Shown in pieces: positions 30,806 to 38,588 of a stretch of 43,106 nucleotides of DNA (positions are counted from its first letter, which is position 1; every line of letters starts with the position of its first letter). Where the stretch lies: assembly GCA_028292665.1 (NCBI GenBank), contig JAQGLW010000117.1, forward strand, positions 1 to 43,106, in the 5' to 3' direction. The notes beneath the pieces are model-generated. The model was given only the letters and a program-made list of their open reading frames with translations, was not told the DNA's origin and did not search any database. This DNA comes from Herminiimonas sp. (GTDB lineage Bacteria > Pseudomonadota > Gammaproteobacteria > Burkholderiales > Burkholderiaceae_D). The position numbers were made by a program, and so were the translations under genes.

Positions 30806-32367
30806 GCAACGACGCCGCATCCATCGCAGGCAACGGTCCTGACGAGGGCATCAATCGCCGCATGATCACCATCTCGATCATGCTGGCCACCATCATTCAG
30901 GCGCTCGATGGCACCATTGCCAATGTCGCCTTGCCGCATATGCAGGGCAGCCTGTCGGCGTCGCAGGACCAGATCACCTGGGTCCTGACGTCGTTCATCG
31001 TCGCGGCGGCGATAGCGACGCCGTTGACCGGTTGGCTGTGCGATCGCTTTGGTCAGAAAAACATATTTCTTGTTTCAGTCGCCGGCTTTACCTTCGCCTC
31101 CGTGCTATGCGGCATTTCCGGTTCGCTGACGGAGATTGTATCGGCCCGGCTGCTCCAGGGCGTATTTGGCGCGGCCCTGGTCCCGCTGTCGCAAGCGGTG
31201 CTGCTCGATATTAATCCGCGCGAGAAGCATGGTTCAGCCATGGCGGTATGGGGCATGGGCGTGATGATAGGTCCCATTCTCGGACCGACCCTGGGCGGTT
31301 GGCTAACCGACAGCTACAACTGGCGCTGGGTGTTCTTCATCAATGTTCCGGTCGGATCGCTGGCTTTTTACGGTATCTGGAAATATATACGGCAGGTTCC
31401 CGCTGCGCGCAGCATGCGTTTCGACATGTTCGGATTCGCCACCTTGAGCCTTGCCATCGGGGCGCTCCAGATGTTGCTGGATCGCGGCGAGCAGAATGAC
31501 TGGTTCACCTCACGAGAGACCTGGATCGAGGCGATCATTCTGGCGATGAGCCTTTCGTATTTCATCGCGCATACCGCGTTGCGGCCCGCCGGAAAATCAT
31601 TTTTTGATTACCGCCTGCTGAAGAATCCCAACTATGTCACCGGCCTGCTATTCATCTTCATCGTCGGCATGGTGTTGTTTGCAACCCGCGCGCTCACACC
31701 ATCCATGCTGCAGGGCCTGATGAATTATCCGGCTGCCATCGCCGGTCTGGTTACTGCCCCGAGCGGACTCGGCACAATGTTTGCAATGCTGATTGTCGGC
31801 CGACTCGTCGGCCGGGTCGACTTGCGCTTGCTATTGGCGGTCGGCTTCTCCGTCACTGCATTCTCCTTGTGGCAGATGAGCCGCTTCACTTTAACGCTTG
31901 AGCCGAGCAATGTCGTTTGGTCGGGTGTGGTCCAGGGGATCGGGCTGGGCCTCGTGTTCGTGCCCCTGAGCGCCGCCACCTTCGCTACGCTATCGCCCGC
32001 CATGCGCGCGGAAGGTACCGCGATCTACAGTCTGATTCGCAATATCGGCAGCAGCATCGGCATCGCTCTGGTGCAGGCCTTGTTGGTGCGTAACACGCAA
32101 ATCGCACATGCATCGCTGGCCGAAAAAATCACCTATGCCAATCCCGCCTTGCAGGATTCCGCTATCGGATCGCTCTACAACCTTGCCAATTCGACTGGCA
32201 TGGCGATGTTAAACAGCGAAGTCACGCGACAAGCGTCGATGATCGCCTACCTCGATGATTTTTGGCTAATGCTGATCATGACCTTGATGGTCATTCCACT
32301 TTTGCTGCTGATTCGTCCACCCAAGAAAGATATGCCGTTGAGCGTGGATCATGCCGCGATGGAATAA
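30802..32367 (+). CDS. EmrB/QacA-type MFS drug exporter (DHA2 family)
   Basis: The 521-residue pump has about 14 hydrophobic helices. It has the family motif near the start (LDGTIANVALPHMQGSLSAS), WLCDRFGQKN (motif A) and the motif C-like GPILGPTLGGWLTDSYNWRW. It uses the proton gradient to drive drugs through an EmrA-type adaptor and an outer-membrane channel, both encoded next to it. The ATG overlaps the MarR stop by 4 nt. The NodT-type channel gene starts 4 nt after the stop. A symbol is not given because the substrate is not known. Confidence 0.93.
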   Translation: MSNDAASIAGNGPDEGINRRMITISIMLATIIQALDGTIANVALPHMQGSLSASQDQITWVLTSFIVAAAIATPLTGWLCDRFGQKNIFLVSVAGFTFASVLCGISGSLTEIVSARLLQGVFGAALVPLSQAVLLDINPREKHGSAMAVWGMGVMIGPILGPTLGGWLTDSYNWRWVFFINVPVGSLAFYGIWKYIRQVPAARSMRFDMFGFATLSLAIGALQMLLDRGEQNDWFTSRETWIEAIILAMSLSYFIAHTALRPAGKSFFDYRLLKNPNYVTGLLFIFIVGMVLFATRALTPSMLQGLMNYPAAIAGLVTAPSGLGTMFAMLIVGRLVGRVDLRLLLAVGFSVTAFSLWQMSRFTLTLEPSNVVWSGVVQGIGLGLVFVPLSAATFATLSPAMRAEGTAIYSLIRNIGSSIGIALVQALLVRNTQIAHASLAEKITYANPALQDSAIGSLYNLANSTGMAMLNSEVTRQASMIAYLDDFWLMLIMTLMVIPLLLLIRPPKKDMPLSVDHAAME

Positions 32368-32371
32368 CACT

Positions 32372-33880
32372 ATGAAATATTTTTCAACGCAGTTGCCATC
32401 GCAACTGCGGAAAACCGCCGCTGTGCACAAGGCAAATATTTTTTCAATCGCCTGCGCCTGCGCAGTCATGCTCGGCTTGGCAGGTTGCGTTGCCATTCCT
32501 CCCGATCATGAGGTATCGCAGCAGCAGGATATGGCGCGGGCACAACTTGCGGCCGGCATCAAACTTGCGCATGACGGATGGCCGGATGCACAGTGGTGGA
32601 CCCGATACGACGATGCGCAGTTGAACCGCCTGATCAAACAGGCGCTGATGAATAGCCCGACGCTGGAAGTCGCCGCTGCCCGCATCGGTTCGGCGCAGGC
32701 GGCGCTGAAAGTAAACCAGGCTGCACAGGGATTGGACGTAAATTTCAATGCTGCGGCAAATCGCCAGCGATATTCCGGCAACGGACTGTTTCCGCCGCCG
32801 ATCGGCGGCAGCTATTTCAACGAAGAAACGCTGCAGGTACAAGCTCGCTATGATTTCGACTGGTGGGGCAAACATAAATCGCAAATTGCCGCTGCGCTTG
32901 GGGAAACCAACGCGCGACGGGCGGATTATGCGCAAGCGGAACAGACTTTGGCGGCTGCGATCGCACAAAGCTATTTCAATCTGCAAAGCGGCTGGGCACG
33001 GCTGGCAAACATGCAGAAGGCGGCGGCGACGCAGCGCGAACTCGTGGCAGACAAGGCCAGGCGCATTGCCCAGGGCATTGCCGCCATCGACGAGCAGCAT
33101 ATGGCCGAAACCCGGCTCAGCGAATCGAACAGGCAAGTCGCGCAGCTCGATACGCAAATAGCGCGCGAGCGCGAAGTTCTGCGCGCGTTACTGGGAGCCG
33201 ACAGCAATGCGCTTGCCGACCTGAAGCCACAACCGATCCCCGGCGTTGCGCATGCAATGCCATCGAGGCTCGGTATGGAATTACTGGCGCGGCGTCCTGA
33301 TTTGCAGGCTGCACGCTGGCGGGTGGAAGCGTCGCTCAGCCGCGTTGAGGTTACCCAGGCCGCGTTTTATCCGGACATCGATCTGACGGGTTCATTCGGG
33401 CTGGATTCCCTTTCGCTGAACCATTTGCTCACTGCCGCAAGCCGGTCGCTATTCATAGGCCCAACGCTTTCCCTGCCGATATTTAACAGCAAAAACCTGC
33501 AAGGCCGGCTTGGGGTCGCGCGCAACGAACGCAACGAGCTGATTGCCGATTACAACCAGACAGTATTTAACGCGGTGGCCGAAGTGGCGCAAGCAGGCGC
33601 GACCTTGCAGGGCATCGAAAGCCAGATGAAGCAACAGGCAGACGCTGTGCAATCGACGAATGCCTTGCTGCACACTGCACAGGCGAAATTCAAGCAAGGT
33701 CTGGCGGATCGCGCTGCGACGCTGGATGCCGAACTGGCTGTCCTGCGGCAACGCGATGCAAGCCTGCAATTGCAAAATCAGCAGCAGCTGGCCGAAGTAT
33801 CGCTGGCGAAAGCATTGGGCGGCGGTTACCGAATGAACCCGGTCGACACGAGAACCGCGCTTTCCCAGCCATCAAAATAA
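32372..33880 (+). CDS. NodT-family outer-membrane efflux lipoprotein
   Basis: The 502-residue TolC-like channel protein has a lipoprotein signal with LAGC (Cys39). The two outer-membrane-efflux domains follow (about residues 85-280 and 300-490), with QARYDFDWWGKHKSQIAAA in the first and GMELLARRPDLQAARWRVEA at the start of the second. The long helical coils continue to the C-terminus. I use the ATG at 32372, four bases after the pump stop; the open frame from 32351 overlaps the pump. It forms the outer part of a tripartite pump with the EmrB-type and HlyD-type proteins. Confidence 0.92.
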   Translation: MKYFSTQLPSQLRKTAAVHKANIFSIACACAVMLGLAGCVAIPPDHEVSQQQDMARAQLAAGIKLAHDGWPDAQWWTRYDDAQLNRLIKQALMNSPTLEVAAARIGSAQAALKVNQAAQGLDVNFNAAANRQRYSGNGLFPPPIGGSYFNEETLQVQARYDFDWWGKHKSQIAAALGETNARRADYAQAEQTLAAAIAQSYFNLQSGWARLANMQKAAATQRELVADKARRIAQGIAAIDEQHMAETRLSESNRQVAQLDTQIAREREVLRALLGADSNALADLKPQPIPGVAHAMPSRLGMELLARRPDLQAARWRVEASLSRVEVTQAAFYPDIDLTGSFGLDSLSLNHLLTAASRSLFIGPTLSLPIFNSKNLQGRLGVARNERNELIADYNQTVFNAVAEVAQAGATLQGIESQMKQQADAVQSTNALLHTAQAKFKQGLADRAATLDAELAVLRQRDASLQLQNQQQLAEVSLAKALGGGYRMNPVDTRTALSQPSK

Positions 33881-33895
33881 AACGGAACATCAGAT

Positions 33896-35053
33896 ATGAC
33901 GACTAACAAAAATGACATGCCATACCAGACCAAGCGCAAGCTGGCTTTACTCGGCATTACGCTGCTCTTCGTTATTGCCGGCATCGCTTACGCGATTTAT
34001 TACACGGTTGTGCTCTCGACGCGGGAACAAACCGATAATGCCTACGTCGGTGGAAACCTGGTCACGCTTTCTTCGCAAGTAACCGGCAACGTGCAGGAAA
34101 TACGAGCCGATGAAACACAATTGGTGAAGGCGGGTGCGGAAGTGATCAAGCTTGATCCGGTTGACGCCGATCTTGCCCTGGCTCAGGCGCAAGCGCGTTT
34201 AGGCACGATGGTTCGTCAACAGCGCGAGCAATATTCCAGCGTGGCGCAATACGACGCGACGGTTCAATTGCGCAAGCTCGCCCTGAAAGATGCAGAGGCC
34301 GATTTGGCGCGCCGTACGCCGCTGGCTGCGGATCATACGCTTTCCGGCGAAGATATTGCCCATGCACGGCAAGCCGTGGAAAACGCCGGGGCCGCGCTCG
34401 AAGTCGCACTCAAGCAGGCGGATGCTGTGCATTCCGGCATCGCAGGCGTCACTCTCGCGCATCATCCAAGCGTGCTGGCGGCCAAGGCCGATTTTATTCA
34501 GGCATGGTTGACTGTGCGCCGCAATGCGGTTTTGGCGCCGGTATCAGGTTACGTCGCCAAGCGCAGCGTGCAGCTGGGAAGTCACGTTACGCCAGGTACG
34601 CCATTGATGTCCATCGTGCCTCTGGATCAATTGTGGGTCGATGCCAATTTCAAGGAATCCGAACTTCGAAACATCCGCGCCGGCCAGCCTGCCACTGTGG
34701 AGACGGACATGTACGGCGACAAGGTCGAATATCACGGCAAAGTGCTCGGCCTCTCCGCCGGCACGGGCAGCGCCTTCTCGTTGCTGCCGGCGCAAAATGC
34801 CACGGGCAACTGGATCAAGGTTGTTCAGCGGGTACCCGTCAGAATTGCGCTCGATCCCAAAGAGTTGGCGCAACATCCTTTACGGATAGGCCTGTCGACG
34901 GTGGCGACGATAGATACCCACCAAACCGATGGCGCGATGCTCGGCGCACCGATGCCGGCCAATCCGATGTACTCTACTCAAGCGCTGAACCAGCCTGTGC
35001 AAGAAGCGGAATCCGCCGCCGATGCGATTGTTGTGAAAAATCTGATCAAATAA
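33896..35053 (+). CDS. EmrA/HlyD-family membrane fusion protein
   Basis: The 385-residue adaptor has an N-terminal transmembrane helix (LALLGITLLFVIAGIAYAIYY, about 15-38). It has a biotinyl-lipoyl-like half (EQTDNAYVGGNLVTLSSQV), a coiled-coil hairpin (about 95-200), the second lipoyl half (VLAPVSGYVAKRSVQLGSHV) and a beta-barrel with VDANFKESELRNIRAGQP. It links the MFS pump to the NodT-type channel. Order MarR, pump, channel, adaptor is a common arrangement in Burkholderiales. The gene begins 15 nt after the channel stop. Its 3' end converges on the OYE gene. Confidence 0.92.
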   Translation: MTTNKNDMPYQTKRKLALLGITLLFVIAGIAYAIYYTVVLSTREQTDNAYVGGNLVTLSSQVTGNVQEIRADETQLVKAGAEVIKLDPVDADLALAQAQARLGTMVRQQREQYSSVAQYDATVQLRKLALKDAEADLARRTPLAADHTLSGEDIAHARQAVENAGAALEVALKQADAVHSGIAGVTLAHHPSVLAAKADFIQAWLTVRRNAVLAPVSGYVAKRSVQLGSHVTPGTPLMSIVPLDQLWVDANFKESELRNIRAGQPATVETDMYGDKVEYHGKVLGLSAGTGSAFSLLPAQNATGNWIKVVQRVPVRIALDPKELAQHPLRIGLSTVATIDTHQTDGAMLGAPMPANPMYSTQALNQPVQEAESAADAIVVKNLIK

Positions 35054-35224
35054 AGCCATACGGAGAGCGAAAAGCTGCCATACATCGCGCCGCCTTTCGC
35101 AACCGGGAGGCCCGCATTCCGCCGCAGTCGGAACCCGTTGATGAGAGACGGGACACTCCTGTACTGCGGGAGGAATGCAAACGACGGTATGCCTGGATCG
35201 GACGAATAGCCGGGTGGATGAAGA

Positions 35225-35246
35225 GGATGGGATTCGCAGCCCATCC
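35225..35246. terminator. Hairpin between convergent efflux and OYE operons
   Basis: GGATGGG (35225-35231) pairs with CCCATCC (35240-35246) around an 8-nt loop. No clear T run follows on either strand, so only its place between convergent genes suggests a transcription end. Confidence 0.35.
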
Positions 35247-35326
35247 GTTGCTTCAATCCAAATCCCGTCCAACGTTTCAAAATGATCCGAAGCAGACGCT
35301 AATCAGATCGCACGAATATCTGCCGC

Positions 35327-36385
35327 TCAGGCTGCAAGCGCCGGATAGTCAATGTACCCATCCGCAGTCGGATGGTAGAAGGTATCGGGACGCGGCGCAT
35401 TCAACGGCGCATTGAGCTGGAAACGGCGCGGCAGATCGGGGTTCGCGATAAACATTTTTCCAAAGGCGACTGCGTCGGCTTCGCCTGCCGCCAGCACCTG
35501 CTCGGCAGTCTCCTTGGTCATTTGCTCGTTGGCGATATAAACGCCGCCAAAGGCTTGCTTCAGTTGCGGGCCGAGACGATCTTCTCCCAATGCTTCGCGT
35601 GCACAGATGAAGGCGATGCCGCGCTTGCCAAGTTCGCGTGCGACATAGCCGAAAGTTTCCGCCGGGTTCGAATCGCCCATGTCGTGCGCATCTCCGCGCG
35701 GCGCCAGATGCATGCCGATGCGCGAAGCTCCCCATATCTCAATGCAGGCGTCGGTGACTTCGAGCATCAACCGTGCACGATTTTCAATCGAGCCGCCGTA
35801 GGCATCGGTTCGTTTGTTGCTTCGATCCTGCAGGAACTGGTCGAGCAGATAACCGTTTGCTCCATGAATTTCAACGCCGTCGAAGCCGGCCGCCTTTGCA
35901 TTTTCTGCGCCTTTGCGGTACGCCGCGACGATTCCGGGAATCTCTTCGATGCCGAGTGCGCGCGGCGTCACGTACTCACGCGTCGGCCGCACCAGGCTGA
36001 CGTGACCTGCCGCTGCAATTGCGCTAGGGGCGACAGGCAACTGGCCGTTGAGAAAGACGGGATCGGAAATGCGGCCGACGTGCCACAGCTGCAGAAAGAT
36101 GCGGCCGCCTGCCGCATGCACGGCACGGGTAACCTGCTTCCAGCCGGAAACCTGCTCATCCGACCAGATGCCCGGGGTGTCGGCATAACCGACGCCTTGC
36201 GGCGTCACCGCGGTTGCCTCGGTAAGAATCAGACCCGCCGAAGCACGCTGCACATAATATTCAGCCATCAGCGCGTTCGGCACGCGACCCGCGCCGATTG
36301 CGCGGGATCGGGTCAAAGGCGCCATGAAGACGCGGTTGGGAAGATCGAGGTCGCCAATCTTGATTGGATCAAACAGTTTCGACAT
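35327..36385 (-). CDS. Old Yellow Enzyme-family NADH:flavin oxidoreductase (NemA-like)
   Basis: The 352-residue FMN enzyme of the OYE family starts MSKLFDPIKIGDLDLPNRVF and contains MAPLTRSRA. The FMN- and substrate-binding parts are QLWHVGRIS, EIHGANGYLLDQFLQDRSNK and RTDAYGGSIENRARLMLEV. Such enzymes reduce activated C=C bonds and nitro groups and are often induced by electrophiles. AAGGAAG precedes the ATG at 36385; the long open extension to 36703 is antisense noise. It is the third gene of the ArsR-MFS-OYE operon, 29 nt after the MFS gene. Confidence 0.93.
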   Translation of the reverse strand: MSKLFDPIKIGDLDLPNRVFMAPLTRSRAIGAGRVPNALMAEYYVQRASAGLILTEATAVTPQGVGYADTPGIWSDEQVSGWKQVTRAVHAAGGRIFLQLWHVGRISDPVFLNGQLPVAPSAIAAAGHVSLVRPTREYVTPRALGIEEIPGIVAAYRKGAENAKAAGFDGVEIHGANGYLLDQFLQDRSNKRTDAYGGSIENRARLMLEVTDACIEIWGASRIGMHLAPRGDAHDMGDSNPAETFGYVARELGKRGIAFICAREALGEDRLGPQLKQAFGGVYIANEQMTKETAEQVLAAGEADAVAFGKMFIANPDLPRRFQLNAPLNAPRPDTFYHPTADGYIDYPALAA

Positions 36386-36414
36386 AAGTGCTTCCTTTCT
36401 GGTTGCAACGGGAT

Positions 36415-37593
36415 TCATCCCGCCGCGTTGATAACAGGCGCATTCGGCGCCGCATTTTTTGCAAAATAAATCGATATCCGGATTGCCAGTAAAGCCCCGA
36501 CAGCCAGTGCGCCTGCTGCCAGCGGCACCGCTTGCAGACCGAAGCCATGGTCGATAACCAGGCCGCCGATCCACGCGCCAAGCGCATTGCCCACATTGAA
36601 AGCGCCGATGTTCAGCGTTGCGACCAGATTGGGTGCGGCCTTGCCGAAGATCATCACATTGATCTGCAGGCCGGGGACTGCGGCGAATGCGACCAGTGCC
36701 CAAATGAACAAATTGACCTCGACCGGCAACGGCGCAATGCTGGTCCAGCGGATCGCTGCGGCGGCAAGCGCCAGGGCCGCGAAGATGCCGGTCAGTGCGG
36801 TTCCGAGTCTCCAGTCAGCCAGGCGGCCGCCAATGTAATTGCCTGCCGTCAGGCCGATGCCGATCAGGAACAGAGTCCAGGTGACGCTGTGCGGCGACAC
36901 CTGTGTGACCTGTTCAAGCAACGGCGCTACATAAGTGAAGAGGGCAAACATGGCCGCCGAGAACAACACCGTGGCGGCCAGCGCAACCCAGATGCCGCCG
37001 CTGCGCAATTGGCGGAATTCACGGCGCAGATTCGGTTTTTTCTGATCGTGCTGCGCCGGCAACACGCGCATGAGCCCGGCGAATGCCAGGACACCAAGAA
37101 CGGCGACAGCCCAGAACGGCGCGCGCCACCCGGCATATTGGCCGAGGGCGGTGCCGAGCGGCACACCCAGAACATTGGCAAGGGTAAGGCCTGTGAACAT
37201 CAGTGCCACAGCCGAGGCCTTGCGATTCGGCGGCATCAGGCTGGCGGCAACCACCGATCCGATGCCGAAGAAAGCGCCATGACAGAGTGCCGTGACGACG
37301 CGTGCGAACATCAGAAAGCCGTAGCTTGCAGCCAACGCGCACAACAAGTTGCCGACAATGAAGATAGCCATCAATACCAGCAGGGCTCGCTTGCGTTCCA
37401 GGCCTGCGGTCAATACCGCCATGATCGGTGCGCCGATGGCTACGCCGAGTGCATAGCCGCTGATCAGCCAGCCGGCGGTTGGTATCGACACCGCAAGACT
37501 GCGCGAGACGTCCGGCAGCAGTCCCATGATGACGAATTCGGTGGTGCCGATGGCAAAGGCACTGAGCGCGAGTACGACTAGAGCGAGAGGCAT
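36415..37593 (-). CDS. MFS exporter of the AraJ/YdhP type
   Basis: The 392-residue membrane protein has 12 hydrophobic helices. It starts with MPLALVVLALSAFAIGTTEF and VIMGLLPDVSRSLAVSIPTA, as in AraJ/YdhP-type exporters, and shows ISGYALGVAIGAPIMA with a motif A-like GLERKRALLVLMA. It probably exports small drugs or sugars-related compounds. It stands 62 nt after the ArsR-type gene and just before the OYE gene, so detoxification by reduction and export is a plausible joint role. No clear RBS is visible before the ATG. Confidence 0.9.
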   Translation of the reverse strand: MPLALVVLALSAFAIGTTEFVIMGLLPDVSRSLAVSIPTAGWLISGYALGVAIGAPIMAVLTAGLERKRALLVLMAIFIVGNLLCALAASYGFLMFARVVTALCHGAFFGIGSVVAASLMPPNRKASAVALMFTGLTLANVLGVPLGTALGQYAGWRAPFWAVAVLGVLAFAGLMRVLPAQHDQKKPNLRREFRQLRSGGIWVALAATVLFSAAMFALFTYVAPLLEQVTQVSPHSVTWTLFLIGIGLTAGNYIGGRLADWRLGTALTGIFAALALAAAAIRWTSIAPLPVEVNLFIWALVAFAAVPGLQINVMIFGKAAPNLVATLNIGAFNVGNALGAWIGGLVIDHGFGLQAVPLAAGALAVGALLAIRISIYFAKNAAPNAPVINAAG

Positions 37594-37655
37594 GAATATT
37601 CCTGATTGAAGCTATGGATGATTGGCGGTATGTTTGGAGTGCCGAACGCGGCCGC

Positions 37656-37958
37656 TTAAAGATCGCCGTTCATGTGATTCAGAAAAGCGTCGATAATCTC
37701 TTCGTTGCGCTTGAAGAATATCCATTGCCCGATCCGCTTCGATGTCACCAGCTCCGCGCGCTGCAGCGTCGCAAGATGTGCCGAGGTCGTCGATTGCGAC
37801 AACCCGGTGCGCTGATCGATTAGTCCGGCGCAGACGCCCAGGCTGAGTGGATATTCCTGTTCGGAAAAATATGCATCAGGCGTTTTCAGCCACGCGAGTA
37901 TTTGCCGGCGTACCGGATTAGCCAGCGCCTTGTGGATTGCATCGATGTCCATGGTCAT
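37656..37958 (-). CDS. ArsR family regulator of the MFS-OYE operon
   Basis: The 100-residue protein has the ArsR winged helix: AIHKALANPVRRQILAWLKT, a CAGLIDQRTGLSQSTTSAHL recognition helix, and ATLQRAELVTSKRIGQWIFF. The metal-binding ELCVCDL box is absent; a single Cys lies in SLGVCAGL. This indicates an organic or redox signal instead of arsenic. The start may be the ATG at 37958 or the one 6 nt in. Its own promoter region holds a palindrome (38025-38044). It is transcribed with the MFS and OYE genes. A related system, YodB/YhdI-like, is known for electrophile sensing, but I cannot claim orthology. Confidence 0.85.
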   Translation of the reverse strand: MTMDIDAIHKALANPVRRQILAWLKTPDAYFSEQEYPLSLGVCAGLIDQRTGLSQSTTSAHLATLQRAELVTSKRIGQWIFFKRNEEIIDAFLNHMNGDL

Positions 37959-38001
37959 CCCGTTGTGCTGCCACGCAATTGTTTCGCGATAAGACGAAGC
38001 A

Positions 38002-38044
38002 AATATCGTTTTTTATAAAACATAATATCGTTATATTACGATAT
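38002..38044 (-). promoter_or_regulatory. ATATCG-repeat operator of the ArsR operon
   Basis: A perfect inverted repeat ATATCGT-TATATT-ACGATAT (38025-38044) is followed on the coding-strand side by a further AAATATCGTTTT half-site near 38002. Between them TTTTATAAAA provides -10-like sequence. Spacing to the start at 37958 fits a regulator that represses its own operon. Confidence 0.6.
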
Positions 38045-38200
38045 ATATGCCTGTTTTGCAAATGCGCTGGCCGCACCCGATCAGCCAGGATCTTGAGGAC
38101 AGTAAAAAATGAAAGCATGAATGCGCAAGTGCAGACGGCTCTGCACCTATCCGGTTTCGTGCCGCCTGTCGCGTTGGAACTACCGTCTGCTGTCGTTTGA

Positions 38201-38527
38201 TTGTCAAGCACGCAGAATCTGCGCTGCCATGCTCCGACGATCGGTTTCGGAAGCGCCAACGTCAATGCGGAAAGCGCGGGCACCGGCAAAAATACGCGCC
38301 ACAATTTTATCGTGTTTAACACCTGCTCACCGGGTACGAAATACTTTTGTCGATCCTTATCGAGAGGACAAAGAGATCCCTTCAATCATGCAGGTTTGGC
38401 AACCGGTAAAAACGCATGCGAACAGAAGACAAGTTTCATACATGGCATGCTTATTGCCAATTGCATCATCTTGAAGCGATCGGCACCATCGCAGAGCACG
38501 GTAAGTTGCAGGTCGAATAAGAGATGA
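38201..38527 (+). CDS. Possible small Cys-rich protein (weak)
   Basis: A 108-codon frame from a TTG start reads with a mixed composition and five or more Cys. It is followed 9 nt after the stop by a strong terminator (38536-38557). No ribosome-binding site or similarity is seen. It may be a relic or a non-coding stretch ahead of the terminator. The rest of 37959-38588 has no other supported gene. Confidence 0.25.
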   Translation: MSSTQNLRCHAPTIGFGSANVNAESAGTGKNTRHNFIVFNTCSPGTKYFCRSLSRGQRDPFNHAGLATGKNACEQKTSFIHGMLIANCIILKRSAPSQSTVSCRSNKR

Positions 38528-38535
38528 TCTGATAC

Positions 38536-38557
38536 AACCGCCTGGATCGGCGGTTTT
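38536..38557 (+). terminator. Intrinsic terminator ahead of the Cache-CheW gene
   Basis: AACCGCC (38536-38542) pairs with GGCGGTT (38549-38555), with a 6-nt loop and a TTTTC run. It lies 32 nt before the start of the Cache/CheW gene. So that gene either has a promoter in this gap or is preceded by a terminated leader or upstream RNA. Confidence 0.75.
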
Positions 38558-38588
38558 CTCATTTAAATAATCCCTGGCGGAGACACTG

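Noticed and set aside
34504-35415. 303-codon plus-strand ORF overlapping the EmrA-type gene
   Set aside because: Out-of-frame shadow of the adaptor gene, rich in Arg/Ser/Gly, without an RBS.
36532-37581. 349-codon plus-strand ORF across the MFS gene
   Set aside because: Composition is Gln/Arg/His/Asp-rich with no hydrophobic core; it mirrors the membrane protein on the minus strand.
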